DNA from: Tumebacillus sp. BK434
Lineage (GTDB): Bacteria; Bacillota; Bacilli; Tumebacillales; Tumebacillaceae
Length of the DNA stretch: 64,000 nt
Assembly (NCBI RefSeq): GCF_004340785.1
Contig: NZ_SLXS01000002.1
Location: 434,001 to 498,000, forward strand
Direction of reading: 5' to 3'
Position numbers and translations under genes: made by a program. Every line of letters starts with the position of its first letter. Position 1 is the first letter of the stretch. Below the pieces are notes generated by a model that ran no database searches, was not told the DNA's origin, and worked only from the letters and a program-made list of their open reading frames with translations. Of the stretch, positions 13,101 through 23,600 are shown piece by piece.

Positions 13101-14677
13101 GGCCCGACGCCAAAGCGGCGCAGCTTGTGCGCCAATCGGTTGGCACGCGTGTTCAACTCGGCATAGCTCAATGCCGTGTCGCCGAAAACGACAGCCGTCG
13201 CGTCCGGCGTGCGCTCCGCCTGCTGTTCGAACAGGACGTGCACCGGCCGCTCGTCGAACGGCGTGCGGGTGTTGTTCCAGTCGATCAGCTGCGTGCGGGT
13301 CTCGAGGTCGCTGAGCACCTTGAACGCGCTGAGCGGGAGATCCGGATGGGCCGCGATGCTCGTCACCAGCTGCTTGAAATGGCCGGCCATGCGCTCGACG
13401 GTCGCCGTGTCGAACAGATCGGTGTTGTATTCGAGCGTCGCGGACAGGCCGTCCGCCTCTTCGACCATGATCAAGGTCAGGTCAAATTTTGCCGTGCCCG
13501 TGTCGATCTTCAGCGGGCGGAACGTCAAGCCGGGCAGGCTGAACGCCGGCAGATCGGCGTTTTGCAGGACGAACATCACCTGGAACAGAGGCGAGTAGCT
13601 CATGTCGCGGGCCGGCTGCAGCTCCTCGACCAGCTTTTCGAACGGAACGTCCTGGTTGGAGTACGCGCCGAGCGTCGAGTCTTTGACGCGGCCGAGCAGT
13701 TCGCGGAACGTCGGGTTGCCGCCCGCATCGGTGCGCACGACCAGGGTGTTGACGAAAAAGCCGATCAAGTCTTCGATCTCCGCCTGGTTGCGCCCGGCGA
13801 TCGGCGTGCCGACGAGCAGGTCGCTCTGCCCGGTGTAGCGGTAGAGCAGCGTCTTGAACGCCGACAGCAAAGTCATGAACAAGGTCGCGCCTTCCTGCTG
13901 GGACAGCTCGTTCAGTTTCTGCGCCGTCATCGCGGGCAAGGTGAAGTGGTGCATCTTGCCGGACGTCTTCTGCACCGACGGGCGCGGACGGTCGGCCGGC
14001 AGTTGCAGGACGGGCAGTTCGCCTTGCAGCTGCTCTTTCCAATAGGGCAGCTGTTGGTTCAGCACCTGCTCTTCCCAGTTCTCCTGCTGCCACAGCGCGT
14101 AGTCGGCATATTGCAGAGGCAGTTCGTCAAGCGGCGATTCTTCGCCGTCCAGAAAAGCCTGATAGAGCGTCACGCACTCGCGGATCAGCACGCCCATCGA
14201 CCAGCCGTCCGACACGATGTGGTGCATGGTCAGGATCAGCACATGCAGGTCGTCCGACTGGCGGACGAGCGAGGCGCGCAACAGACCGCCTTTGGCCAAA
14301 TCAAAAGGGCGCTTGGACGCATCGAGCACCAAGGCGGCGACTTGCGCCTCCTGATCATCGGAGGGCAGGGCGTCGAGGTCGGTCACCGGCAGCGAAAAAT
14401 CGGAGTCGGGGCGGATGATCTGCATCAGCTCGCCGTCGTGCTCCTGGAACGCGGTGCGCAGGGTCTCGTGGCGCATCACGATCTCCTGCAGACTCGCTTC
14501 CAAGGCGGGGATGTGGAGCGGGCCTTCCAGCCGCAGGGCGGCCGGAAGGTTGTAGGTGCTCCCCGGATTCAGTTGTTCTAAAAACCACAGCCTCTGTTGC
14601 GAGAAGGAGGCCGGGATCGCATAAATCTCATCCTCTGCTTCGGAGAGGAGCGTGATGTCTTGATCTTGGGTGGTCAT
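1124..14677 (-). CDS. NRPS, four modules plus thioesterase (C-A-T x4, TE)
   Basis: This 4517-residue protein is the last enzyme of the operon. C-domain His motifs lie near residues 155 (HHIVSDG), 1202 (HHIIADG), 2279 (HHIVSDV) and 3335 (HHIVTDA). Adenylation cores (YTSGSTG) lie near 629, 1691, 2752 and 3809, and carrier sites (GGHSL) near 1009, 2083, 3136 and 4203. A thioesterase fills about 4235-4517, with GYCFGG (Cys4335 in place of the usual Ser) and a GDHETI histidine motif. Specificity codes read by alignment to GrsA are DASTVAAVCK (reported for Tyr), DPRQFCLMAK, DLFNVCIVYK and DDVQVSTIDK (the last three unassigned). The second A domain is divergent throughout, and the fourth has NTWGATE in place of NxYGPTE. 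The start is an ATG with AAGGAG 10 bases upstream inside the 3' end of the previous gene (4-bp gap), so translation is probably coupled. It likely adds residues 7-10 and releases the lipopeptide. Confidence 0.95.
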   Translation of the reverse strand: MTTQDQDITLLSEAEDEIYAIPASFSQQRLWFLEQLNPGSTYNLPAALRLEGPLHIPALEASLQEIVMRHETLRTAFQEHDGELMQIIRPDSDFSLPVTDLDALPSDDQEAQVAALVLDASKRPFDLAKGGLLRASLVRQSDDLHVLILTMHHIVSDGWSMGVLIRECVTLYQAFLDGEESPLDELPLQYADYALWQQENWEEQVLNQQLPYWKEQLQGELPVLQLPADRPRPSVQKTSGKMHHFTLPAMTAQKLNELSQQEGATLFMTLLSAFKTLLYRYTGQSDLLVGTPIAGRNQAEIEDLIGFFVNTLVVRTDAGGNPTFRELLGRVKDSTLGAYSNQDVPFEKLVEELQPARDMSYSPLFQVMFVLQNADLPAFSLPGLTFRPLKIDTGTAKFDLTLIMVEEADGLSATLEYNTDLFDTATVERMAGHFKQLVTSIAAHPDLPLSAFKVLSDLETRTQLIDWNNTRTPFDERPVHVLFEQQAERTPDATAVVFGDTALSYAELNTRANRLAHKLRRFGVGPETRVGISVRRSPDMAVGLLGILKAGGAYVPLDPNYPQERLAFMLEDSGVPVLLTQEALQDKFSLRPEVLFCLDAQADELAAESGANPELCTEPQHLAYIIYTSGSTGQPKGVQLEHRGLTNLTHAQIKAFQIDSATRLLQFASFSFDASVSEIFTALVAGATLYMAPQEELMPGPGLISLMQQHEISVVTLPPSVLALLPAAEFPALKTIVSAGEACSAELVKLWAQGRLFINAYGPTEGTVCATLTQLTAGLLQPHIGRPIDNVELYILDEQLQPVPLGASGEIHIGGIGVARGYLNRPELTAEKFIPHPFRPGSGARLYKSGDVGRFLPDGSVEYLGRLDHQVKIRGIRIEIGELEEALRALPGVQEAVVLPREDVIGGKVLVAYLTAQSGQTLAAADLREQLEAKVPAHLVPSFFVLLDAMPLTSNGKIDRKALPAPDPRAAAKEYVAPRDETEAKVAAIWADLLNAEQVGIYDNFFELGGHSLLAAQLTARVRDAFTLDLPMAVLFEAPTVAKLAKKIAELQGAGTVALPPLLPAKDVQNVPLSYAQQRLWFLAQLEPNSGAYNIAGSLRLTGSLDLAALEQSFAALLARHETLRTNFIAVDGVPQQVIREQSAFALQQIDLRARPDAEQAAAPLVRAEIARPFDLEQDSLLRVQLLKLTATEHLLQITLHHIIADGWSLGVFIGEFSKLYAAFVTGAASPLAEPVLQYKDFCVWQRDWLQGEVLQTELSYWKQAMAGPLPVLDLPSDKAFGAAPGLESGTVSAQLPAELTDRLKRLSQQEAATLFMTLNAAFNLLLSRLSGQEDIIVGTPIAGRSHSETEGMIGFFLNTLALRTDLSGNPSFRELLARVREATVGAFAHQHLPFEKLVEEVQPDRTAGRNPLFDVMINLNNTPQQTLALPGLTLEPQEGMEAPSKFMMTLYLDELADDLHLRLSYRQDLFSPARMHVFLEQLTGLLEQIAAAPEAKVSDYSLVTAATRSLLPDAKMELDAPAHLSIQAMLAERAAEAPAHTAVSQGERRWSYGELIARRDELTRALLAAGVQKGDTVALYGQRSFGLIAALFAVLQSGGVLLNVDQNQPLQRQQTLLQEANARLLLHISERSVEELDASLTAYPLLAVDPHSGHVLTGLAANDAPSTSHAEELPFPEIDPDDPAYLFYTSGSTGVPKGVLGTHRGLNHFMSWQRETFALTRDDRAAQLIHLSFDPFLRDVFLPLVSGATLCLPRVLDDLGADTVLSWLAEEGITVLQTVPSVAQSWLTYKTQDVALPSLRYAFFCGEKLNDVLVARWRQAFPSGQVVNLYGPTETTMAKLFHLVPDRLLAGTQPVGFPLPNTQALVQTASGALAGVGEPGEIVIRTPFCTKGYLNAPEETHKRFLPNPARAVAADLVYLTGDRGRYRPDGALEVLGRLDNEVKIHGVRIQTTEIEAALLHHPQVEHAAVVDWQDADGQTYLAAYAVTRAEVTATELRKFLEQRLLAAMVPSAYVFLAELPLTASGKVNRKALPQPELGTAASETAYVAPRTATEEQLAAIWADLLNADQVGADDDFFSRGGHSLLATQMISRVRAQLGVELPLATIFEASTVRLFAARIEAAKHSGQTASVPAIVPADRQGHLPLSFSQQRLWFLDQLEASTDAYHIPLAVRLSGALNTAALEQSLHEIVQRHEALRTNFLTAEGTPQQVIRESALLPLLVFDLSGLAEDVQAAETERLIEAETRRPFSLADDLLIRAGLLKLADDDHVLVLTLHHIVSDVWSMGVLIGELTAVYAAVADGKPSPLAPLPVQYADYAVWQRNWLQGDVLADQIAFWQGEFAGELPVLELPTDRPRPPVQTFQGATHRFELPRELHQRLLSFSQAEGATLFMTLFAAFNTLLARYSNQEDVILGTPIANRQRGEVESLIGFFVNTLALRTDLSGNPTFPELVARVRRTALGAYANQDLPFEKLVESLQLERDLSRHPLFQVVFMLQNAPLTEAVSQGLTFRPLPLQRGAAKFDLSLTVTEHGDGMAAALEYNTDLFDEATVARLAVHYHNLLENILAHPAMPIGELSFMSESELHQVLTAWNDTGIGHPQQTLPELLAAQTARTPDAIALIDGERRLTFAELNARANQVAHYLQKRGIGTESLVGLCMERSAELVISLLGILKAGGAYVPLDPNYPTDRSLYTLEDAKASLLLTQSRFAETLQGHGGATVCYETAQAEIAAESTANPVTATEPHHLAYVIYTSGSTGRPKGVAVEHRSVSTLVHWAKELLAPEEYAGMLFSTSVCFDLSVFELWVPLAFGGKLILADSALHLPQLPARSEVTLINTVPSSIAELARTAAIPPNVTTVVLCGEPLKRAVVQRLHDVPTLQNIYNIYGPTEDTVYSTFAKMEPGQTGAPVIGRPIDDTQAYVLNQHLQPVPSGVAGELLLGGAGLARGYLHQPELTAERFIENPFVPGTRLYRTGDLVRWLPDGTLDYISRLDHQVKVRGFRIELGEIEMVLTEHPSVKETTVIVREDQPGDQRVVAYVVPAPATGEALSAADLRQIVRRKLPEYMVPSHFVVLEALPLTPNGKIDKKALPLPEIGRAEQEAAYVAPRTATEQLLAAIWSELLGAEQVGVHDNFFALGGHSLLATQMISRVRQSFQIELPLSALFEVSVLGDFAARIDAARQLSAGTALAAIAPAPRGDRLPLSFAQQRLWFLDQLDAGSSAYHIPLVVRLSGPLDTALLQDVFQAVAARHESLRTNFITTGGVAEQVIQEEVDLPLTVTDLSALDPDAQEQETERLIAEETGRPFKLATDLLVRTALLKLAPDQHMLIVTMHHIVTDAWSMGVFIQEIFALYDAFRHGQPAPLPKLAIQYADYAVWQREHLQGAVLDAQIEFWKNQFSGELPTLELPTDRQRPPVQSFRGAVHRFELSQELRDRLHAFNQQHGATVFMTMFAAFNALLHRYSGQTDLILGTPIANRHRAEVEGLIGFFVNTLALRTDLSGAPSFAELVARVRDTALGAYAHQDLPFEHLIDELHVERDLSRHPLFQVMFTLQNAPQQRAASSDLTFEHVELQRGTAKFDLELTLIEQETGLQALFEYSTDLYNAATIERMAVHFQVLLASLLADPAQSIAKAEILPPDERELVLFGWNDTAVDFPQDALLHELFEAQAARTPERVAAIYGDDTMTYAELEARANQLAHYLLQHGVGPDTPVGVCIERSHELVIALIGILKAGGAFMPIDTEAPTARIAQLAEEASAPVVLTQAHLRDKMPEDVSTFLCIDAQWPEIAACPATKPELDLQPEHLVSIYYTSGSTGKPKGVASTHRGWVNRMCWMQRYHQLQPDETVLQKTTLTFDDSAVEFYWPLMVGARIALMEPGLHRDPRAILDAAIKYQAAAIQFVPPMLSLVVETITPEDRAQLQCLRNVVSSGEGLRPELVRLFQERIGCRLHNTWGATEVSIDSTVQTCTAADATDEGFVSVGRPIDNNGVYVLDSSLQPVPIGVYGDLYLTGVGLARNYHNNPERTAEAFLPDPFVPGERMYKTGDRGYFRPDGTIKFVGRQDNQIKIRGMRVELGEIETVVGQYPDVRESIVIAHEVTPGDKRLAAYLVGPQGVEIDIADVRNFMQAKLPEHMVPSFFLVLDKMPLTPNGKVDRRALPAPSSDHFARADDYVAPRDELEARMAAVWEEVLGVSPIGIRDNFFSLGGHSLLAVRLMSQLQNQFKDDLPLAALFQGGTIEHLAELVRQDQASDHVSPLIGFKTTGSRTPFFVVHEGTGGVLDYVDLAQTMDAEQPFYAFQAQGLQDDRDAHAQIEEAAAAYIAEMRTVQPAGPYYIGGYCFGGVIAFEMAQQLIASGEKVELLSLFDTYVPKIAEHGDYTDEKTFAIWFVRKTARGKGFTLPPEIDELIHLDTEEVHRRIFEAAQAMDLLPPDVELLQFKRLLKVYRAIKDAHDRYTPATYPGTVTLFLAEEQPTDITDQTLGWGACSANINVIPVPGDHETIMKQPNVKLLTNHLKQHLPR

Positions 14678-14681
14678 GAGT

Positions 14682-17600
14682 TTATTTCTCCTTCTTCATT
14701 CGGTATCCCGCACGGGAGCGCTTGGTCAGGCCGCTGCTGCCGCCCGAGGCGGGAGCGGGAGCGGCGTCGGTTGCTGCTGTCGGTGCGGCCGTTTGCGCCG
14801 CTTCTTGCACCGCGTGGTCGATCAGGGCGGCGAGCTCGGCGATCGTCGTCGCTCCAAACAGGGAGCGCATGCCGATCTCGACTTGGAACTGGCCGCGCAC
14901 GCGGGTGATCAGCTTGGTGGCGAGCAGCGAATGCCCGCCGAGCGTAAAGAAGTTGTCGTGCACGCCGATCTCCTGCACGCCGAGCAGCTCCGTCCAGATC
15001 GCCGCCAGCTGTTCTTCTACAGCGTTGCGCGGGGCGACAAAAGCGGTGCTCAGCTCGTCGCGCGACAGTTCCGGCGCGGGCAGGGCTTTGCGGTCGACTT
15101 TGCCGTTCGGGGTGAGCGGCAGCGCGTCGAGCAGGACGATCGCCGACGGCACCATGTATTCGGGCAGGCGGTCTTTGACGCTCTGGCGCAGTTCGCCAGC
15201 GGTCGGCGGGGTGTCGCTCGTGGCGACGGCGTACGCGATGACGCGCTTGTTGCCCGGCTGGTCTTCGCGCACCAGCACGACCGCCTCGCGGACGTGCGGA
15301 TGGTCGTTCAGCGCCGCTTCGATCTCGCCAAGCTCGATGCGGAAGCCGCGGATCTTCACCTGATGGTCGAGGCGGCCAAGGTATTCGATCACGCCGTCCG
15401 GCATCACTTTCGCCAGGTCGCCCGTCTTGTACAGCTTGCCTGCGCCAAACGGGTTGGGGATGAACTTCTCGGCGGTCAGCTCAGCGCGGTTGTGATAGCC
15501 GCGCGCGAGGCCGATCCCGCCGATGTGCAGCTCTCCGGCGACGCCGATCGGCGCCGGCTGCAGGAAGCGGTCGAGCACGTAGAGCCGGATGTTGGCGATC
15601 GGGTAGCCGATCGGCACGCTCTTGCGTCCGCTGTCCTGCGTGCAGGCCCAGTAGGTAACGTCGACCGATGCTTCGGTCGGGCCGTACAGGTTGTGCAGCT
15701 CGACCAGCGGCAGGCGACTGAAGAAGCGCTCCTGCAGATCGAACGGCAGCGCTTCGCCGGAGCAGATCACGCGCCGGAGCGAATTCAGCTCCTCGAGGCC
15801 CGTCTCGTCGAGAAACACTTGGAGCATCGACGGCACGAAGTGCAGGGTGGTGATGCGCGCCGTGGAGATCAGATCGCGCAGGTACGCGCTGTCCTTGTGC
15901 CCTTCCGGCAAGGCGACGACGAGGCAGGCGCCGGTAAACAGCGGCCAGAAGAATTCCCAGACCGACACGTCAAAAGAGAACGGCGTCTTCTGCAAAACGC
16001 GGTCTGTCGCGTCCAGCCCGTACATCTCCTGCATCCAGAGCAGGCGGTTGACGATGCCTTGGTGCGGGATCATCGCGCCTTTCGGGTTGCCGGTCGAGCC
16101 GGAGGTGTAGATCATGTAAGCGAGGTTGTCCGGGGTGACGTTGACCTCCGGGTTGCTCGCTGCAGCCAAGGCCACTTGATCCCACTCTGTGTCGAGGCAC
16201 AGCACCTGCGCGGAGTGCGGCGGCAGCTGGCTGAGCAGATGCGACTGGGTGAGCAGCACGTCCGCCTGCGAATCTTCGAACAGGTAGGCGAGGCGCTCCG
16301 GCGGATAGGTCGGGTCGAGCGGGATGTAGGCCCCGCCCGCCTTCAGGATGCCGTAAAGGGCGATCACCATCTCGAACGAGCGCTCCATGCAGACGCCCAC
16401 TTTGTCGTCCGGCCGGATGCCGAGCGCGCGCAGATGGTGTGCGAGCTGATTGGCGCGGGCGTTCAGCTCGGCGTAGGTCAGCGTTTCGCCTGCAAACATC
16501 AGAGCCGGTGCGTCTGGCGTTCGCTCCACTTGCGCCTCAAACAGCAAGTGCAGAGGGAGATTCATGTCCGGATACGTTTTCGCTGTCTCATTAAAGCCGT
16601 GCAGGAGCTGGTCGAGCTCTGCGGCGCTTTGGAACGGCAGGCGGCCGATCTCCGTGTCGGGTGACGTGACGATCGTTTCGAGCAAGGCGGTGAAGTGTGC
16701 AGCCATGCGATCGATCGTCGCGCTGTCGAACAGGTCGGTGTTGTATTCGAACTGTGCCGTCATGCCCTGCTCCGTCTCCATCATCGAGAGCAGCAGGTCG
16801 AACTTGGCCGTGTTGGCTTCCAGTTCGAGCGGCTGCAAGTTCAGCTCGCCCGCCCGCAGACCGGACAGCGGCGCGTTTTGCAGCACGAACATCACTTGGA
16901 ACAGCGGGGTGCGGCTCATGTCGCGCTCCAGCTTCAGCTCGTCGACGAGCATCTCAAACGGCAGATCCTGATGCGCATACGCACCGAGCGCGCTGCTTTT
17001 CACGCGCTGCAGCAGCTCGCGGAACGTCGGGTTGCCGGTCAGGTCGGTGCGCAGAGCCAGCGTGTTCACGAAAAATCCGATCAGCGCTTCGACTTCCGCT
17101 TGGCGGCGGTTGGCGATCGGCGTGCCGACGATCAGGTCTTCCTGCGAACTGTAGCGGTGCAGCAAGGTGTTGAACGCCGCGAACAAAGTCATGAACAGCG
17201 TGCTGCCTTCTCCTTGCGAGAAGGAAAGCAGCTTTCCGGTCAGCCCGGCCGACAGTGTGAACGGCCGCACCGCGCCGCGGTAGGTCTGCACGGGCGGACG
17301 GGGGCGGTCGGTCGGCAGTTCGAGCAGGGGCAGGTCGCCTGCGAAGACCTGTTTCCAGTAGGACAGCTGCTCGTCGAGCACTGCGCCGGTCAGATGCTGG
17401 CGCTGCCAGAGCGCATAGTCGGCATACTGGATGCTCAGCTCCGGCAGCGGCGAAGCATGGCCGGCGGCAAACGCTTCGTACAGCAGGGTCACCTCTTGAA
17501 GCATCACGCCCATCGACCAGGCATCGGAGACGATGTGGTGCATGGTCAGCACCAGCACGTGCGCTTCGTCCTCAAGCTTGAACAGGGCGGCGCGCACGAG

Positions 17601-20600
17601 CAGGTCGAGCGCGAGTTGGAACGGGCGCTCCGCTTCTTCCGCGATCATCCGCTTCAGTTCCGCCTCCTGCTCCGCTTTGGAAAAACCGCTCAGGTCGCGC
17701 AGCGGCAGCGGGAGGTGGACGTCCGCTTGGATCACCTGCTGCCCGTCGCCGTCGACGGAGATCAAGTTCGTGCGCAGCGCTTCGTGGCGGCGGACGATCT
17801 CTTGGAACGTCGCTTCCAGCGCCGGGCGGTTCAGCGGCCCGTTTAGCTGCACGACGGTCGGCAGGTTGTAGGCGCTGCTCCCCGCGTCGAGCTGGTCGAG
17901 GAACCACAGGCGCTGCTGTGCATACGACAGCGGGAGCGCCTTGTCGCGCGGGCCGGCGGTGATCGGCGGCAGCAGCGCTTGGCGATCTGCCGCGTCAGCT
18001 TCCACTGCGATGCGCTCCGCAAACTCGGCGAGCTGCGGCCGCTCGAACAAGACGCCAAGCGGCAGGTCGATGCCGAACTGGTGGCGGACGCGGGAGATCA
18101 TCTGCGTCGCGAGCAGCGAGTGTCCGCCGAGGGCGAAGAAGCTGTCAAAAGCGCCGACTTCCTGCACGCCGAGCAGGTCGCTCCAGATCGCGGCGAGCTG
18201 CTCTTCCAGCGGGGTGCGCGGCGCGGTGAACGCCTGCTCCGCATCGTCGCGGGTGTAGGCCGGCGCGGGGAGCGCTTTTTTGTCGATCTTGCCGTTCGGG
18301 GTGAGCGGCAGGGCGTCGAGCAGCACGAAGGCGGACGGCACCATGTACTCCGGCAGTTTGTGCTTGACCGTGCGGCGCAGCTCGGACACGGTCGGCAGCG
18401 CGTCGCCAACGGCGACCACGTACGCGGTGATGCGCTGGTCGCCGGGGAGGTCTTCGCGGACGATGACCGTCGTCTCCGCCACCTGTGGGTGCTGGCTGAG
18501 CACCGCTTCGATCTCGCCGAGCTCGATGCGGAAGCCGCGCACTTTGACTTGGTGGTCGAGGCGGCCGAGGTAGTCGAGCGAGCCGTCCGGAAGGTATTTC
18601 ACGAGGTCGCCGGTGCGGTAGAGACGACCGGTGCCGCTCGGGTCGAACGGATTTTGGATAAACTTCTCGGCGGTCAGCTCCGGCTGGTTCAGGTAGCCGC
18701 GGGCGAGTCCGTCGCCGCCGAGGAAGAGTTCACCGGCCACGCCTGTCGGAACGGGCTGCAGCTGCGGGTTCAGCACGTAGGCCTGCGTGTCGGCCAACGG
18801 GCGGCCGATCAGCGGATGTCCGGTTGCCTCGCGTTCGATCAGGGCGTAGGTCGAATAGGTTGTGTCTTCAGACGGTCCGTAGAGGTTGTAGACTTTCTCC
18901 ACGGTCGACACGCGGTACAGCGCCTGCACGAGCGAGCCTTTCAGCGGTTCGCCGGCGAGGTTGATCACGCGGGCGCTCGTCGGGATCGCTTCCATCCGCA
19001 AAAGTTCGGCGATCGCCGACGGGACGGTGTTGATCAGCGTCACTTCGTCTTTGGCCGGCAGCAGTGGCAGGTGCAGGGCGTTTTCGGCGAGGATGACCTT
19101 GCCGCCCCACGCGAGCGGCACGAACAGTTCGAAGATCGACAGGTCGAAGCAGACCGACGTCGAGAACAGCACGCCTGCGTATTCGTCGGCGGTGTAGACA
19201 TCCCGCGCCCAGTGCACGAGCGTGCTCGCGCTGTGATGCTCGATGGCGACGCCTTTCGGACGGCCGGTCGAGCCGGACGTGTAGATGACATAGGCCAGAC
19301 TGTTCGGCGTGGCGTCGCTGTGCGGATTGTCCGCTTGCGCAGCGGCCAGCGCTGCGCCGAACTGATCGAGGCAGAGCCGTTCACCGGTGTGGTGGTGCAG
19401 GCGGTCGAGCAGCTTTGCTTCTGTCAGCAGCAGGGCGACGTTGGCGTCTTCCAGCGTGTACAGGATGCGCTCCGCCGGGTAGTTCGGGTCGAGCGGCACG
19501 TAGGCACCGCCCGCTTTCAGCACGGCGAGGATGGCGACCGGCAGCTCCAGCGTGCGCTCGAGGCAGATGCCGACCAGGGATTCCGCTCCGATGCCTTTTT
19601 GCTGCAGCAGGTGCGCGAGGCGGTTGGCGCGCTCGTTCAGCTCCGCGTAGGTCAGGCGCGTTTCGCCGTCGATCAGGGCGATGCGGTGCGGCGTTTGGGC
19701 CGCTTGTGCTTCGACGAGCGCGGACAGCGTCAGTTGCGGGCTGCCGGATGCGGTGTCGTTCCACGCGGTGAGCAGCTGGTGCCGCTCCGGCGCGCTCAAG
19801 ATCGGCAGTTCGCCAAGCGTGGTCTCCGGCTGCTGCACGATTGCGGTCAGCAGGTGCAGCAGGTGGCCGGCCATCCGCTCGATCGTCGCGGCGGTGAACA
19901 GGTCGGTGTTGTATTCGAGCGCTGCGCACAGCCCGTCGGCGCGCTCTTCCACGAACAAAGTCAGGTCAAATTTGGCCGTGCCGTTGTCGACTTCGACGCG
20001 CGAGACGTGCAGCTCCGGCAGCTCGAAGTCGGGCAGCAGGGCGCTTTGCAGTGCGAACATCACTTGGAAGAACGGCGTGTAACTTCTGTCGCGCGCCGCG
20101 CCGAGCTCTTCGACCAGCTTCTCGAACGGCACTTCATCGTGTGAATAAGCGCCGAGCGTCGTCTCTTTCACGCGGCCGAGCAGCTCGCGGAACGTCGGGT
20201 TGCCGGAGACGTCGGTGCGCAGGACGAGCGTGTTGACGAACAAGCCGATCGAGCGCTCGATCTCTTGATGCGTGCGCCCTGCGACCGGCGTGCCGACGAG
20301 CAGGTCGTCCTGTCCGGAGTAGCGGTGGAGCAGCGTTTTGAAGGCGGCGAGCAGGGTCATGAACAGCGTCGATTCTTCGCGGCGGCTCAACGCTTGCAGC
20401 GCGGCATGCAGTTCGGTCGGCAGGGCAAAGCGATACGTCGCGCCGGCATAGCGCTGCACGGACGGACGCGGCGCGTCGGTCGGCAGTTGCAGCAGCGGAA
20501 GCTCGCCGCCGAGGGCGTGTTTCCAATATGGCAGTTGCGCCGCCAGCACGCCGTGGGCCAGACGTTCCTGCTGCCAGTGGGCGAGGTCGGCATACTGGAT

Positions 20601-23600
20601 CTGAAGCTCCGGCAGCGGCGACGGCTGTCCGCTGGCGAACGCTTGATACAGCGCCGCCCACTCGCGGATGAAGAGGCCCATCGACCAGCCATCGGAGACG
20701 ATGTGATGGAAGGTAAGCAGGAACAGATGGTCTGCCGCATCCAGGCGCAGCAAGGTCGCGCGGAAGAGCGGGCCTGCTGCCAGCGTGAACGGACGGCTGC
20801 CTTCTGCGGCGGCGAGTTGCAGGGCCAGCGCTTCGCGCTCCGCTTGCGGATGCCCGGTCAGATCAACGCGGGACAGAGGCAGTTCGGCGCGGAGGGCGAC
20901 GATCTGCTGCAGCTCTTCGCCGACGGGCAGGTAGGAGGAGCGCAGGACTTCATGGCGGTGCATGATCTCGCCAAGCGCCAGTTCCAGCGCCGCTTCGTTC
21001 AGTTGCCCGGTCAGGCGCACCGCGCCCGGGATGTTGTAGACCGGGCTGTTCGGCATCAGCTGATCGAGCAGCCACATCCGGCGCTGGGCGTAGGAGACGG
21101 GGAGCTGGTAGACGTCGAGCTCGTCCGCTTCAGCGACAGCGGCCGCTTGGCTGCGGGCTGCCTGCAGCTCTTGCAGGGCGAGGCGCTCCGCTTCCTGTGC
21201 GGCACCTTCTGCCGCCAGCGCGTCGATGTGCGCGGCGAGGCGTTCCACCGTCGGGTGCTCGAACACGTCGCGCAGCTTGAGCTCGACGCCAAACTGGCTG
21301 CGCAGGCGCGCCAGCACTTGTGCGGCGAGCAGCGAGTGGCCGCCGCGCTCGAAGAAGGAGTCGCAGGCGCCGACTTGCTCCGCGTGCAGCACCTCCGCCC
21401 AGATCGCGGCGACTCCCGCTTCTGTTGCGGTGCGCGGTGCGGTGTACGCTTGCGCTTGCGCTCCTGCCTCCGGGGCGGGCAGCGCTTTTTTGTCGACTTT
21501 GCCGTTCGGGGTGAGCGGCAGGGCGTCGAGCGCGACGAAGGCGGACGGCACCATGTAGTCGGGCAGCTTGTGCTGCACGGCGCTCTGCAGGTCGGCCGGA
21601 CTCGGCTGCGCTTCGCGGTCGGCCGCCACCCAGTAGGCGACGATGCGCGGGTCGGACGGTAGGTCGGTGCGGACGATGACGACCGCTTCCTGCACGAGGT
21701 CGAGCGCGTTGAGCACCGCTTCGATCTCGCCGAGCTCGATGCGGAAGCCGCGCACTTTGACTTGCTGGTCGAGGCGGCCGATGTAGTCGAGCGACCCGTC
21801 CGGCAGGCGGCGCACCAAGTCGCCGGTGCGGTAGAGGCGTTCATGGCCCGATGCGGCAAACGGATTCGGGATAAACTTCTCGGCGGTCAGCTCCGGCTGG
21901 TTCAGGTAGCCGCGGGCCAGTCCGGCGCCGCCGAGGAACAGCTCGCCCGCCACGCCGATCGGCACCGGCTGCAGCTGCGGGCTCAACACATAGGCTGCGG
22001 TGTCGGTCAGCGGACGGCCGATCAGCGGATGTGCGGTGTTCCGCTCCATCAGGGCGTAGGTGGAGTAGGTCGTATCTTCGGACGGGCCGTACAGGTTGTA
22101 GACTTTCTGCACGGTCGGCACTCCGTAGAGCGCCTGCACCAAGGCCCCTTTTAACGGCTCGCCGGCGAGGTTGATCACGCCGGCGCGCTCCGGGAGGGCA
22201 GACAGGCGCAGCAGCTCGGCGATCGCCGACGGGACGGTGTTGATCAACGTCACTTCGTCACGCGCCGGCAGCTCAGGCAGGTGCAGGGCGTTGTCGGCGA
22301 GGATGACCGCACCGCCGCCTGCGAGCGGGACGAACAGCTCATAGATCGACAGGTCGAAGCAGACCGAGGTCGAGAACAAGGTGCCCGCATACTCGTCCGG
22401 CGTGTACACGCTGTGCGCCCACTGCACCATCGTTGCCGCGCTGTGGTGCTCGATGGCGACGCCTTTCGGTCGGCCGGTCGAGCCGGAGGTGTAGATGACA
22501 TAGGCCAGATGGTGCGGCAGGACGGCGCTGTCCGGGTTGGAGGACGGGTGCGCGGCGATCTGCTCAGCCAGTTCGGCCGCGTCGAGGCACCAGGTCTGGC
22601 CCGGGTGCTGGGGCAGGCGGTCGGCGAGGCTCGCTTGCGTCAGCAAGACGGCGGCCATGGCGTCTTCCAGCGTGTACCCGATGCGGTCGGCCGGATAGTT
22701 CGGGTCGAGCGGAACGTAGGCGCCGCCCGCCTTCAGCACGCCGAGGATCGCGACGGGCAGCTCGGCGGTGCGTTCGAGGCAGATCCCGACCAGCGTTTCC
22801 GGGCCGACGCCTTGCGCTCGCAGTTCGTGGGCCAGACGGTTGGCGCGCGCGTTCAGCCCGGCGTACGTCAAACGCTCATCGCCTGCGATCAGTGCGGTGC
22901 GGTCGGGCGTCTTGGCCGCCTGCGCTTCCACGAGGGCGACGAGGGTGGTCGCGGGCAGGCCGGACGCATGTTGGTTCCACTCGTCGAGCAGAAGCGCACG
23001 CTCTTCCGCGCCGAGCATGTCCAGCTCGCCGATGCAGCGCTTCGGGTCGGCGGTCACCGCTGTCAACAGCTGCGTGAAGTGTCCGGCCATGCGCTCGATC
23101 GTCGCCGCGTCAAACAGATCGGTGTTGTACTCCAGCACAGCGTTCAACGCCCCGTCCTGCTCTTCGACGAACAAGGTCAGGTCAAATTTGGCTGTGTTGC
23201 TGTCCACCTCGAGGCGGCGCAAAGTCAGCCCTGGCAGGCCGAACTCCGGCAGCGGCGCGTTTTGCATGGCGAACATCGCCTGGAACAGCGGCGAATGGCT
23301 CATGTCGCGGGCCGGCTGGAGCTCTTCGACCAATTTTTCAAACGGGACATCTGCGTGCGCGGTGGCGCCGAGCGCAGCCGTTTTCACACGGCCGAGCAGC
23401 TCGCGGAACGCCGGGTTGCCGGAAGCGTCGGTGCGCACGACCAAGGTGTTCACGAAAAAGCCGATCAGCGCTTCCAACTCCGCCGCCCCGCGCCCTGCGA
23501 CCGGCGTGCCGACGAGCAGGTCGGTCTGGCCGGAATAGCGGTGGAGCAGCGTGTTGAACGCAGCGAGCAGGGTCATGAACAGCGTCGCGCCTTCCTGCCG